From the NCBI GenBank assembly GCA_027563935.2, contig CM050447.1, forward strand, positions 15,458,501-15,522,500: a stretch of DNA of 64,000 nt, in the 5' to 3' direction. This stretch comes from Costus lasius. Lineage: Eukaryota; Streptophyta; Magnoliopsida; Zingiberales; Costaceae. The number at the start of each line of letters is the position of its first letter. The first letter of the stretch is position 1. Position numbers and translations under genes: made by a program. The notes beneath the pieces are model-generated. The model worked only from the letters and a program-made list of their open reading frames with translations, did not search any database and was not told the DNA's origin. Positions 1 through 11,386 of this stretch are shown piece by piece.

Positions 1-786
1 GCCTACTTGCTGTCCATTGGAGGAGTTTGGCACCTTGGGGGGGGGCTGAGGTGTTATCTACTTGAGCATTGGCGGCTCTTGGAGGCAAGAGACGCAAGGA
101 GCATTACACAAACCACCTAGAGGGGCGACTCTAGGGTGGAGCCTCAAGCACTTGTGCTTGAGGAGTGCATTGGAGAAGACCGGCCATCTGGAGGTTGATC
201 TTCATCCACATTCAGCATAGCGTTGGAGTGGTATACATTCCTTACACTGTCTTATTTACATTGCATAGCATTGTGTAAGAACTTGTGTAGAATCTTGTGT
301 ATGAACTCTATTACTTGTTGAGTAGTTGATAGGGTGTTGATTTTAATCGTCCGGTGTGATTATCGCTGTGTAGTTGTCGATATTTGTATTAGGGTTTGGG
401 CATATGTCTAGTGCCCGTATTCTGTGAACTGCCAGCGTGTGGATTGTCATTTGCAGGGCGCTTAGGTATAAGGCCGTTAGTAAGTGTGCATATGGGGTTG
501 AGAAGCAACATGTGCTTGCCACCCGCCACTTACTGACCTAGGTCTAGGGCTAGGAGAAGGCTAGGAATCAGTTCCTTCAGATCAGCCTTGGAGCTCAGTT
601 CTATCAGAGCTCAGCCCGGAGAGCGCAGTGGATCAGTGAGGTTCAGACCGTGCACGAGTAAAAGATCTTGGTTAATTTCCGCATATTGAGTGTTGGCTGG
701 CAATTTACACAGAGGGTGTGTAGATTGCGCCATCACGCTCGAGAATTTCTAAGGCAAAAATTTAGCACGAAATTTAGGGCGTGACA
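1..786 (+). repeat. Ty3/gypsy LTR remnant, 3' part
   Basis: The segment ends in GGGCGTGACA, the typical LTR terminus of Tekay/Del-type chromoviruses. Before it lies a stretch (about 690-786) that recurs in altered form at 2190-2291: an 'acacagagg..gtgtgtag' block, then a run of 'agcacgaaatt' type, then the terminus. No coding capacity is visible. I read it as the 3' part of an LTR whose start lies outside the window. Family assignment rests on the terminus and on similarity to the neighbouring LTR, so it is an inference. Confidence 0.5.
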
Positions 787-2291
787 CTTAGGCATGGCCT
801 GGGGATGCTTTGGAGTTCATTGGAGGACTTTGGACTTCTTTGGTGAACCAGGGTTAGCTTAACCATGGTTAACTTAACCAGGGTTAGCCTAACCATGGTC
901 AGGTCTTATCTGGACTTGATCAGGGTTCATTCCAAAGGCTTAAGGGGGCTGATCTAGTCTTCTTGGAGCCTTAGGCGCAAATTGGCTAAGTGTTGAATAA
1001 GTGGCACATGTCTTGCATGTGCTCACTTATGAGACATCCAATAAGGAGTTAAGTGAGGATCCAATAAGGCTTAAGTGGTTTAAGTCTTATATCCACTTGG
1101 ATCCATCACTTAGGCGACTATCCATTATGGCTACTTGGCGGGTTGGATTCATTGAAGACTTGTGGATCCGATCCACTCATTCAAATAGGCTTGAGGGCGT
1201 TGGCGGCAAAGGGAACCAACCCTAACGCTCAAGCTTAGGCGAAGCTTTGTTGGAGGCGACAACTTCTTGGAGCTTTGGGCGATCTTCTTCCTTGTGGCGA
1301 GGAAGAAGACTTGAAGGAGGCGTTTGGCTAGGCGAGTCCTTGAGGTGAGGGCTCTTGCATCCGGCGATCTCCTTCCATCTTCATCAACACCGGCGGCTCT
1401 TTGGGTGGAAGCAACTTGCTGTCCACGAGAGTTCTTGGGCTGTTCTTGAAGAGTTCTTGAACTAGAGGCGAGTTCAAGAAGGGACAACATCATCCACTAC
1501 CTAGGGAGGTGACCCTAGGGTTTGAGCTTCTCATCACCTTGGTGAGGAGCGCTTGTGGAGGAGTTTTGGTGGCGGCTTTCTTGAGGAGAGGGGGCTGTTC
1601 ACTATCATCCATCATTGTTCATACGCCATTGAGGGTATAACTCTATCTTAGACGATTAGGGTTGATTGTATGAACACTTGTTGATATATATATTATTTGT
1701 GTACCTATTCCCGGGATTAGGGAATAGGGTCCTTTTGTATATCGAGCATTATACTCGGTAGAGGATTGGTTCTTCGTTGGTTTTATCGGATTTAGGCTTT
1801 GAGTAGGCGCAAGCATTGTGCTTGTCTTACTCGAGTCTCGCTGTGTAGAACATATATTTGATTAGGATTAAGCAGGCCGGTAGTTCACTGTTTGTTAGGT
1901 TTTGAGCAGAGGTCTATTGCTCTTTGGCCTACGATAGGTCACCTTGCTGAGTGTGATATCTGCCAGTGAACTCTTGTGGTTTTCAGGGCGCACAAGGTGT
2001 GCAAAGCGGCTAGTGGCAGAGGAAGAGCCTAGCCCGCCACCTTGCTCAGTATTGCCTTGCTATATTCGGCCATTGTACTCAGTCAGCTCAGAGGAGTTCT
2101 ATTGATTGGGTAGTATTAGTTGGTTTGAGTGATCTGTACTGCTGGGAGAGTGATCTTGTAGTGAGGACGCGCATTGTATTCATAGACTTCCGCATAGACG
2201 CATAGGTGTGTTAGCTGACGGGTTTACACAGAGGTTGTGTAAATCTGTGCTATCACGTCCTAGTTTTAGCGCGAAAAATTGGGGCGTGACA
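787..2291 (+). repeat. second chromovirus-like LTR, truncated at its start
   Basis: It ends in GGGGCGTGACA at about 2291. It carries the repeated motif 'gttagcttaaccatggttaac' in variants (850-900) and the blocks around 'gatccaataagg' (1040-1100). The same blocks occur in reverse orientation at 9300-9690 and 20148-20421, so the same LTR family is present in opposite orientation further on. Compared with that copy, about the first 250 bases of the LTR are missing here. Small ORFs in both directions have no recognisable product. Confidence 0.5.
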
Positions 2292-2683
2292 GTAGGTGTG
2301 TGGAATCCTGCAATTTTATACTTCCATGGGATCACAAGACTGCATTTAACCAAGGCACTACCATCCCTCTCTATACTATCCCAAGCACACAATCTAGGGG
2401 GTGTGAGTAGAAGGCTTCACAAGAGTTGGGTAGACTAATTTTACACATTTGAGCCCTCCCATCCTAGAGTACTTGTGAAAACATAGTTCCCCACTCACGC
2501 GTACATGCCCCGGGATAGTCCCCCGATTGCATCACTACCCCAATGACCAAAACACATGGCACACATGTGCTAAAGCCTATTTTTACATAAGTCTACCCAA
2601 ATACCCATGGTCATGACAAAAACACACATTGCCAGGATCGGGTAACATAGTTTTACACTCAAACTCTTCTGATCCCTGACAAT
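2292..2683. other. unassigned intergenic stretch
   Basis: No gene or recognisable repeat is visible. The sequence is absent from the duplicated copy. Homology between the two tandem units begins right after it, at the 'aatataatttagc' block near 2690, which matches about 37110. Confidence 0.4.
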
Positions 2684-2884
2684 GTGGCTAATATAATTTA
2701 GCACATGTGTCTAATTTAGCGCATGGGTATTCAACATAATAATTTTTTTTAAGGGGAATGGAAGAACAACTTAGGAGAAGTCAGTCAGAAACTCATTCAA
2801 TTAAAAGAAAAAAAATTGAAAAAAAAAAACTTTTGTCTTATTTATGAATCAAGATTAATTAAGTAAAACAATAAATCACAATCT

Positions 2885-4553
2885 TTATGCACCACCATCT
2901 TCCTCCTCCACCTCCATGTACCTCTTCCAGTACCAATGTTGTTTCCACAACTTATCGGCCATCTCATCTGTCGGCACACCCTTCGTCTCTGGCAATAAGA
3001 AGACGACGAAGAGCCCCATGAGCAAGATCCATGCAGCAAAGAAGAAGAAGATTCCTGATCGCATGTGACAGAGCATGGACAGGAAGGCTTGAGCATTGAG
3101 GAAGGTGAAGAACATGTTGGAGCTGACTGCACAGGCATATCCTGCTGTTCTCGTCCCCAATGGAAAGGTCTCGCTCGGTATTAACCAACCCAGAGGCCCC
3201 CATGACCACGCGAAGCTCGACACATAGATGCATACTAAGATCACCACTCCGATCGCCACACTCCGGTGGAGGCTATTGTCGGCCTTCAAGTAAACTTCCA
3301 AAAGAATCCCGATTATACTCTGTTTTTGCATTTAGAAACAGTCAGAACGGGAAAGATTATGTATGATTTTGGTGGAATTAGAGGACTAACCTGGGAGACG
3401 AACATCTGGACGCAGGCCTCGAGCAGGAGAAACCTCCTGCCGGTGAAGTCGACCGTCACGAGGGAGACGACGGTGCAGAGCACGTTCACGGTCCCGGTGA
3501 TGACGGCGGAGAGCAGCGACGCGTCGTTCTTGAAGCCCATCGTCAGGAACAGCACGGGCGCGTAGAACATGATGGCGTTGATCCCTGTGAACTGCTGGAA
3601 CACCTGCATCATCACTGCGATCACCAGCTGCGGCCGGGACCGCCTCTTCAAAAGCGTCCGGAACGGGTGCTTTACCTCCCGCGCCTCCTCGCAGGCGCGC
3701 AAGATCTCCCGGAACTCGGCGTCGATGTCGTCAGTGCCGCGGACCCGGCGGAGCGTGGCGCGGCCCTGGTCGGCCTTGCCGCGTTCGACGAGGCTGGTGG
3801 GGGTCTCGATTATGAGCAGGGATCCAAAGCAGAGGATGGTGGCGGGGACGCCGGCGAGGCCAAGGGAGTAGCGCCACCCCCAGGGGTGGATGTTGGACGT
3901 CAGGTAGTTCACGGTGTTGGCGATCAGGATGCCGATGGTCACGTCCAGCTGGAACAGGATGTTCAGCGCGCCGCGGATCCTCACCGGGGCAATCTCGGAC
4001 AGGAACAGAGGAATCGCCTGGTTGGCGAATCCCACGCCCATGCCGAGGAGGATCCGCCCGATGATGAGCATAGCGAGGTCTCTGGCAGCGGCGTTGAGCA
4101 CGACTCCGGAGAGGAAGAAGATGGACGCCGTCTGCATCGTCAGCCGCCGGCCGAACTTCGTGCAGCACTTGGAGGCGACGAAGCTCGAGACGAAGGCGGC
4201 AAGGTACAGCGACGAGGTGAAGAGCTGGAGCCCCTTGTTGTCGTACTTGCAGTAGTTGTTCTGCTTCGCCTTGGTCTCCTTCACGAGCACCGCCGGGAAG
4301 AACTTCTCCAGGAAGTCGTCCATTGACGTTACCCCTCCTGTGCGTGGCATCAAACAAACAAATATTTGACTTCTAACAACTCGAAGAAGATGATGATGAT
4401 GAATCAGCAGATGAACGCACCAGAGATTGCGATGTCGTATCCAAACATCACTCCTCCGGTGGCGGCGATGATGCCGCAGACGACGACGTAGGACGTGATC
4501 TTTCCTTCGAACACCTGGCCGGCGTCAGAAGCCGATAACACGACAGCCGGCAT
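2885..4553 (-). CDS. STP-type monosaccharide/H+ symporter, intact, 3 exons
   Basis: Plasma-membrane hexose:proton symporter of the major facilitator superfamily. Exon 1 is 4421-4553, exon 2 is 3391-4337 and exon 3 is 2885-3319, all with GT-AG borders. Together they give 504 residues, close to the family's usual ~510-520. The start is the MPAVV methionine, which fits the N-terminal form of plant STPs. Visible motifs are GYDI near residue 38, whose Asp40 matches the proton-coupling Asp of STPs; GRR; RIRGALN; the sugar-binding FQQFTGIN; PLGWLIPSE; and the C-terminal PETKGVP signature. A Cys pair (KCC) lies in the second membrane region. Odd points: GYDIG is GYDIA here, and the VDRxGRR loop reads VDFTGRR. 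The third base is strongly GC-biased, unlike the AT-rich flanks. No stop or frameshift was found. A damaged duplicate lies at 37299-38944. The STP subgroup and sugar preference cannot be read from the sequence. Confidence 0.9.
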
Positions 4554-7543
4554 GTTCAGCAGGAACTGAGTGATTATTCAATCCGCAGCGCCAGAAAATC
4601 TTGATCTTGATGGAGATCGATTGAAGGGGAAGATGGATGGATATATTGTTGATTATATGGAAGGAAAGCAGATTTGAAGAGTTAGTGGCGGATTCGAACC
4701 AGAAATCATTGATGACGAGGATTAAAAGTATCTTGATGCTTGGTTAATATTAATTATTTCCCAAACAATTGGGGATTTCCAATTTTGCAACTCCCCAGAA
4801 ATATTGTTGCCGTTGACAATTCCAAGATTCTTTTCAAAAGTCAATCGAAGACTCTTGGTGCGCATAGGACTTATCGTCAATAAAAAATGCTACGCTTTTT
4901 TTTTATCTATTTTTGTAATCATGCAGGGCAAAACATGATTTATTATAATATTTTAAATACTTTGGGCAATTTCAAAGTTAAACAAAAATTTTCTCTTTAA
5001 AAATCATAAAATTAAATATTATGTTTAGTTTTTTAAGTATACATTGTAACGTGCACAATCAAAGCTTGGTTCTTTTAAAATGTTAATTTATATCTTATAT
5101 TATATTTTTAAGTAAAAAAGAAATTACTAAATTAGTTATGTTATTTTTAATTAGGATAAATAAATGTTAATTGAAATTGAATTAGGATCCAATGGATAAT
5201 GTGTGATGTATGCACTCATGGTTCAGTAAGTCATAATCATATCACCAATAATTAATTGGGTGTACTAGTCAAAATGAATAACAAAATATTTAGTACATAC
5301 CTGATTGTGCTATTAATTTTTTTGTATTATAATTTTTACACGTCTTGCTAGATGTCTTCCATTGCAATCTCTCTTTAGAAGACTCTTAGTGGGTAGAGAC
5401 AACTTAATCAGGATCAAGTGGGAACTTAGCATATATTTATAATAGTAAAACCCTAAGCTCCCCATAAAGGAGTTTTGGATTCTAAGTGTGAAATCCATAA
5501 TCCACTGAGGATTATCCAATAGGAATTTCTCTTAAAACTAGAGTGCAGAATCAAATATTTAATAGTGATTCCTCTTAAAATCCGCGGGCTACACAAGCTG
5601 TCTTTCATATTCAATAATGAATTATTATGAATCATTAATAAATTACTAAATACTGTCACAAATAAATAATGTTAGACTAAAATTTCAACATCATAATCAG
5701 ACCAAAATTTCAACATCATAATCATATCAGTGATAGTTGATTGGGTGTACTATTAAAAAATGTAAAGATAAGTATAATAAAAGTCTAAGCACAAGGCAAC
5801 TAGATGTTTATGACTTGAGAATATGATTGTCACCTCTCCTCTTCCATAACTTTTTTTTTAATTTCTTTTTTAGGTACATAATCTTATTTTTATTGTCTTA
5901 CTAAGAAAAAGCAAGAATGTAGATAAAAAAATGTTTTGTTTATAAAAAAAACTAATATTAGAGTGTGTTAAGATTTAATAAACAGACCTCTTCATGAGGG
6001 GTCATCCGTGCCCGTGCGTAGTCATTCATTAGTAATGAAAAAAATAATACATTATCAAAGGTTTGATATATTACATCACCTTTGATATATACCTTCAACT
6101 ATCTCACTAAATTCTAGTTATTGTATACAGTCCTGCTAAAGCATTTTTATGACTAACGCCCATTTGGCCCCATTGGAAAGCAGTTTTTAAGATACTTTTG
6201 GAGAGAAATTATTTGGTAATTATAATCAAATGCAAGAAAAAATAACTTAGAAGCAGAAATTTTAGAAGCTAGAAAATAATATTTTTATAATTTTTATCAA
6301 TTTCTACTTTACAAAAGTGGGGCCAAATAAACCGTAAGTAATTTGATTTTTATGTCCTAGCTTATACTCCAAACTAAAATTATATCGGACAAAAAAGCTT
6401 ATACTTTGTATCTAGCATTTTGACATTTTTTTACATGACAAAATAAGTGTATTCCGTTTTATCTATCTTCTTAATGAATTAGGTCCCAAATATGACTTTC
6501 TAGATTTGAGATAATAGATGATGACCAACATCTCCTTCTCATGTTACTTGAGTAATCATACTTGATATGATTTAGCTTGAGACTTCAAATCCAACCAAAT
6601 GTGCCTCTTGCAATAGGACTATATGGCTTAAGGCAATATAAAGTCAGGAAGGCATAACATAATATCGTTGTTTGAATGGTTATATTCAACTTAGTCAACT
6701 GCCCAACTTATCATGTTCTATCTATAGAAGGTTCATATTCTAACTAGCTAAATGAGATAAATTCATATTGGATTCATCAAGTTTGAATAAGTTCAATTTA
6801 TGTTTAAGCTTAATGGGATATTAATACCTAATACCTAATATTTAATTAAAAATACAAATAAAATTTTAATTTATCTAAATTCCTTGACTAATAAAGTATA
6901 AAATAACTATTATGCAAGTATATATAGTTATTTAATGTATAAAATTATATTTTTATAAAATAATATTTAAATAAAAAGAACAAAAAAAAAGTTTTATTTA
7001 ATAGAATTGGGTAGTTGTGGGAACCTATTTAAATACTGTCATATTATATAATAGAGTAATTGAGTTAGGTTTGTATATTAGGTAAAAAAAATTCGGACGG
7101 AACTTATTGTCATAACTATTATTTATTTTAGGTAGATTTGTGTAGTTTACTATTTAACTCCTACTCCAATGATACAATTAATCTTCACATAAACATAGAT
7201 AGCACTTTGAATTTATGTGGCACAAATATTATGCTTGATGACATGAAACATCGAACAAATAACTGATATCAAAGTTTAATAAAGAGTACAAAAATATTAT
7301 CATATAAAGGAGCACTTGCATCAAAGTAACAAATGGGCATACACCAAGGTCTAAAAGGGTTATGGCCATTGAGCAAAATCACCGCTTGGTACTATCTAGA
7401 CTCGTTAATATCTTCGAGATGACATAAAGATTTCCTCTGTCCAGTTGGTTGATTTTTACTCAAGTAGCAAGATGTTGTGATCCATGCAAATCCTACGTCT
7501 TGGAATCTTACCATCCGACCTAGCTTGACACACGCTATCAATT
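4554..7543. other. intergenic region of duplication unit 1
   Basis: AT-rich DNA upstream of the transporter. The parts 4554-5208 and about 6190-7540 align with 38945-39740 and about 39760-41240 in unit 2. The stretch of about 975 bp at 5210-6185 has no counterpart in unit 2. No credible ORF was found. Confidence 0.6.
6150..6342. repeat. MITE-like element, hAT style ends
   Basis: It begins 'cgcccatttggcccc' and ends 'ggggccaaataaaccg', which are imperfect inverted ends of the kind common in plant non-autonomous hAT elements. The interior is AT-rich and non-coding. A related right end is found at 39835-39856 in unit 2. Exact borders and TSD are uncertain. Confidence 0.4.
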
Positions 7544-7922
7544 GCGAGCTGCTTCAGCTGAGCCTCGACAGAGCTTCCCGCTCCGGCTTCCAGTCGAAGA
7601 ATGAGTACATGTTCGGCAGGTTCGACATGAAGATGAAGCTGGTGCCGGGGAACTCCGCCGGCACAGTCACCACCTACTGCGTGAGTATATATATTTCTCC
7701 GTCGCCAAGTATATTCATTATCTGGGTTCTGAATGATTTGGGCGGCGCAGTTGTCGTCGCTGGGGCCGGCGCACGACGAGATCGACTTCGAGTTCCTGGG
7801 CAACGTCAGCGGGCAGCCGTACGTGCTGCACACCAACGTGTACGCGCATGGGAAGGGCGACAGGGAGGAGCAGTTCTACCTCTGGTTCGACCCCCGCCTG
7901 CCCTTCCACACCTACTCCATCC
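7544..7922 (+). pseudogene. XTH pseudogene, piece 1 (exon 1 tail, intron 1, exon 2 start)
   Basis: First fragment of a broken xyloglucan endotransglucosylase/hydrolase. It aligns almost base for base with the intact gene at 44415-44790, including intron 1 (7681-7750) with preserved splice sites and the catalytic HDEIDFEF block in exon 2. The signal peptide, start codon and promoter are gone: the fragment joins directly to DNA matching 41240, about 3.2 kb upstream of the intact copy's equivalent point. The coding homology stops at the 'tactccatcc' of exon 2 and resumes at 21080. It cannot make enzyme. Confidence 0.85.
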
Positions 7923-7997
7923 CGATTGTGGCTTCTCCGGTGCGGCCAGCTATTTTTTGTCAATTCATCTATTTGGATATATAGCTTCTCAGTCTCA

Positions 7998-8432
7998 ATC
8001 TAAGAAACTTTAAGGCCTGTTTGGCCCCGCTGTTAATAGCTTTATAACTATGCTAAATTGTATTATGTTGTACTGTCAAAATTTATAAAATATTTAGTTG
8101 ATAGTTTTTTAACTATTGTCAAAATTTAAAATAATAAATAAATATATTATTTTAAATTATTTAAAATAATAATATATTTTATTTTTCTTTAGTATTAAAA
8201 TTTTGAATTATTTAAAATAATAATACTTAAAATTTTAAAGAAATAATGTAAATTACTTTTTTGAATAAGCAGAGGCTGCAAAAGTATCAAATTGTAGTTT
8301 TTCCAACTTCTACTTTTTTACGGCTTTTTTCTACTTCTGCTTTTCATTACCAAACAGTTTTCTTTCTGCTTTCTGCTTAAAAGCTGATTAAAAGTAGCTT
8401 AAAAGTGGGGCCCAACAAGCCCTTAGTCTCAA
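7998..8432. repeat. MITE, hAT-like
   Basis: It starts 'aaggcctgtttggcccc' and ends 'ggggcccaacaagccctta', forming inverted ends of about 18 bp. The body is AT-rich and non-coding. The flanks 'agtctcaatct' and 'agtctcaacct' may be part of a target duplication, but the repeated block is longer than the 8 bp usual for hAT. It sits inside the foreign DNA that splits XTH exon 2. Confidence 0.5.
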
Positions 8433-8639
8433 CCTGAGAAGTTGCACTGTTCCCAGTAAGCTGTGAAAACCAACTTCTCTAACTTTTCGCCCTATACACA
8501 CTCTTCACTCCACTCACAGAGCTCCTTCCCGATCACGCGTCTCCTCCCCTCATTGCAGATCAGCGAGCAGAATCCGGCGGTCTGCGCGTGGAGCTCGGCT
8601 TCATCCTTGCTTGGACGAAGCTTCGATGGCACCTCCCTT

Positions 8640-8985
8640 CCCAGCCCAAGTCGCCTCCCTCCTTCCTCGAAGTCGGCCGCCTCCCTTCGCCAGCCCTAGC
8701 ACCGCCCGCTCGCCTCCCTCCTTCCTCGAAGCTGGCCGCGTCCCTTCCCTGCCCGAGTCGCCTCCCTTCCTTCCTCGAAGTCGGCCGCCTCCCTTCGCCT
8801 GCTCACCTCCCTCCTTCCTTGCTTGGAGTTGATGCAGCGCTCGAAGTCGAGCTTCATCGTCGGCGCTTGGAGTCGAGCTTCGTTCTCAGCACTTGGACGA
8901 AGATCAGTGGTGCTTGGACGAAGCAGCTCGAGTAGTCGTCATCGGCGCTTGGAGTAGTCGAGCTTCGTCCTCGCTTGGACGAAGC
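8640..8985. repeat. imperfect GC-rich minisatellite
   Basis: Blocks of about 50-58 bp built on 'cctcgaagtcggccgcctcc' recur three to four times at 8650-8830. They are followed by repeats around 'cttggacgaagcttcg' to about 8985. Reading frames run through by chance and give Ser/Pro-rich translations without a known domain, so no gene is called. Confidence 0.5.
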
Positions 8986-9119
8986 TTCGGCGGCATTGGA
9001 TTAAACACTGGATTAGGGATGAAGCTCGTTCAAAGACTAAAAAATGATTTTGACCGGTCAAAATCAATTTTGACTAGTTACAAGCTGGTTTATCCAAATA
9101 ATAGGAAACTTATTTAACC

Positions 9120-9186
9120 AGCTCTGGTCTAACCAGCTCCAGCTATAAGCTCCAGCTATAAGCTCCAGCTATAAGCTCCAGCTATC
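9120..9186. repeat. 13-bp tandem repeat
   Basis: The 13-base unit AGCTCCAGCTATA repeats about four to five times, ending at 'ctatcccaaac'. With the preceding 'ctggtttatccaaat' stretch it may form the end of a small non-autonomous DNA element that runs back to about 9000. Confidence 0.6.
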
Positions 9187-9195
9187 CCAAACTAG

Positions 9196-9690
9196 TCCAA
9201 GGAAGAAATCTCCAAAGCACTTGTTGCCTCCAACAAGTGACGTGAGTTCTCTCTAGGGTTGATCAGCCCCAAGCCAAGGAGAACTCGCCTCTTTCAAATT
9301 GCCATGATGGATCGGGTTTGCTTGCATGGATCCAACCCGCCAAGGCTAAAGTGAACTCGCCCCATGGGATCCAATAGTCTCTTGAGTAAGTGAGGATCCA
9401 ATAAGTCTTATTGGATTTTCTCTTAACTACTTATTGGATCTTAACTTAAGTTAGCATGTGCCACTTAAATTAAACAAACCAATTAATGACCTCCATATCC
9501 TAGCCGAACATGATGCCACTAACCAGTCCATAGGACTCCAATTTGAACCCTAATCAAGTCCAAGCCATGCGCCACTGACCATGGTTAGGCTAACCAAAGT
9601 TAGGCTAACCATGGTTAAGCTAACCATGCTCCAAGAACTCCATGGTTAAGCTAAGCATGGTTAAGCTAACCATGCTCCAAGAATATATAA
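9196..9690 (-). repeat. chromovirus D 3' LTR, distal part
   Basis: On the minus strand this continues the LTR that begins at 20421. It has the same 'gttagcttaaccatg' motif array and 'gatccaataag' blocks as the LTR at 787-2291. It is separated from the proximal part by Athila element A. Its outer end is truncated, with no GGGCGTGACA terminus visible. Confidence 0.5.
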
Positions 9691-9778
9691 TTTTTTTTTT
9701 AAAAAAAATATATTTGCTATAAAAACGAAGCCCCTTACATAGGAATTCCTAGGTAGGGTCCCTATATAGAAAAAGAGC

Positions 9779-9826
9779 TCCCCGCCTGGCCTTCCACACC
9801 TGCTCCATCCAGATTGTGGGTTCTCC
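9779..9826 (+). pseudogene. 48-bp XTH exon 2 scrap
   Basis: A short stray copy of the XTH exon 2 segment plus the non-XTH tail 'gattgtgg.ttctcc'. It is nearly the same as 7889-7938. It abuts the outer edge of Athila A and shows that the junction was rearranged. Confidence 0.6.
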
Positions 9827-11386
9827 TGTCCGCAAGTACACGGAAATGTCGCAGTAATATAAAAGATATCGTCTCCCACAGGGAACAAGGTGAGTACTAG
9901 AAAAATCTAATTCTTGGAATCTAAGCTAATCAAATCGTGGTTTTTTAGAGATTGAAAACTAAAATTAAGCAGGACAGTAAACAAGAAATCAAACAACTGC
10001 GATAGGAAAAATATATGAGAGAGAATATCAGGGCAAAGGTTTCCACCACTCTGACGATTTCACTTGCGCTAAAAATAAATGTTAATTACTTGGATTTACA
10101 GATATGCATAAGGAATCTACCCTATGGTACAAGGTGTCCTCTTTCGAGTGTACACCCCGGTATTTGCCTAGAACGTCTCCTACTTTCGCGGTGGACCGTT
10201 CTAGACAAACCCACTGGGTTCCGTGGTAGATTATGAACCCTCGAGCAAAGAACACGCACTTTTGCATCGCGTCTTCACAAGATTCACATAGAGGTTCGGT
10301 CGTTACGGTCGAACTTTCGTTATGGACCATAACAACTATGACATGATGATACTTGGCCAAAGTAAATATCAAGAAATAAATACATCTAGTGAAATATGCT
10401 CAGAATATGATCCAAATAACAAGATTAAAACAAGAGTTACAAACAGAAATCGTCATAGGGCTTCAACCTAGCCCCAATACAAAGTTTACGCTACAACCAT
10501 CGTTGAATCGCTAAAAATCCTCTCTGTAAACATAGGAAAATTACAGGAAAAGGTTTCTAGGAGGGAGGAGAAGATAAACCGAATGAAATAACCCAGGATT
10601 GCAAGGTTCCGATGATCAATTCTTCAAAAATCCGCTTGAAGTCGCCGAATCGCCGTGTTCTTCCTCCCTAGCCACTTCGTCGCCCGATTTCCTCCTCTTT
10701 AGGTCACGAAATTTGGGGCTTTTATATCCTTTTTGTTCGTCTTCGAGTTAGCTTTCCAAAAAGTCCTCACTTGCTAAATTTGGACTTGAATCGGGTTCAA
10801 AATCGAGGAAAAACCGAGAGGGTGTCGAGTTGATCCGTCCGCTTCACGGGTGAACCCCGCAGGGTTCACTAGGTGGTGAAGTGTTCGGAGCTGTTTTGTT
10901 GCAAAATAATCACAGGTGAACCCCGTGGGGTTAACCTACCGGTGAAAGCCTCGACGTAGTTCTGTGCAGATATCTCCAGATGAGATCACGGGTGAACCCC
11001 ATGGGGTTCACCTACCAGTGAAGTGTGCGGCAGCTTTCAAAAACTTTGACATCATCGGTGAACCCCGTCGGGTTCACCAGGCAGTGACGCCCGTGCTGAA
11101 ATCCTCCCTTCGGCAAGATCTGGTCGTGAAGTCCAGAGAAGGCTCCGATTGAGCCCAAATTTTACAGGCAGCTTCGTCTTCTCATAAGGAATCACCCCAT
11201 ACTTTTAGATTCTTCAAAAAGACCTCAAAATTGGGTGATTTTACCTGAAATTCAATAAGACAGACGAAAAGTGAAGATTCTAAAGTTTTTAACTAATTAA
11301 GTCTTAAAGGAGTGTGAAATCATTAAAATAGGCCTAAATTCATCACGGAATAATAGTAAAAATCACTACTAAAATGCATGGTGTCA
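9827..11386 (-). repeat. Athila A, 3' LTR
   Basis: LTR of about 1560 bp. It lies downstream in element sense, because the coding regions of A run on the minus strand. On the plus strand it runs from TGTCCGCAAG to GGTGTCA. It matches the other LTR at 18558-20147 with a few percent differences. It carries four GGTGAACCCC-type palindromes (near 10848, 10914, 10989 and 11056), where the partner has five. The outer six bases TGACAC present in the partner are missing here, and no target duplication is found. Confidence 0.85.

Noticed and set aside
3667..4326. Long open frame antisense to the sugar transporter (also 38057-38881 in the duplicate)
   Set aside because: It arises from the very high GC3 of the transporter exon on the other strand. 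The translation is low-complexity Glu/Asp/Arg-rich, has no domain, and crosses the real splice structure.
8588..8935. Ser/Pro-rich open frames
   Set aside because: They coincide with a GC-rich minisatellite whose repeats stay open in several frames. No domain or splice context.
10845..11080. CRISPR-like palindromic array
   Set aside because: The units lie inside an LTR with homologous copies in the partner LTR, and spacers are related to each other.
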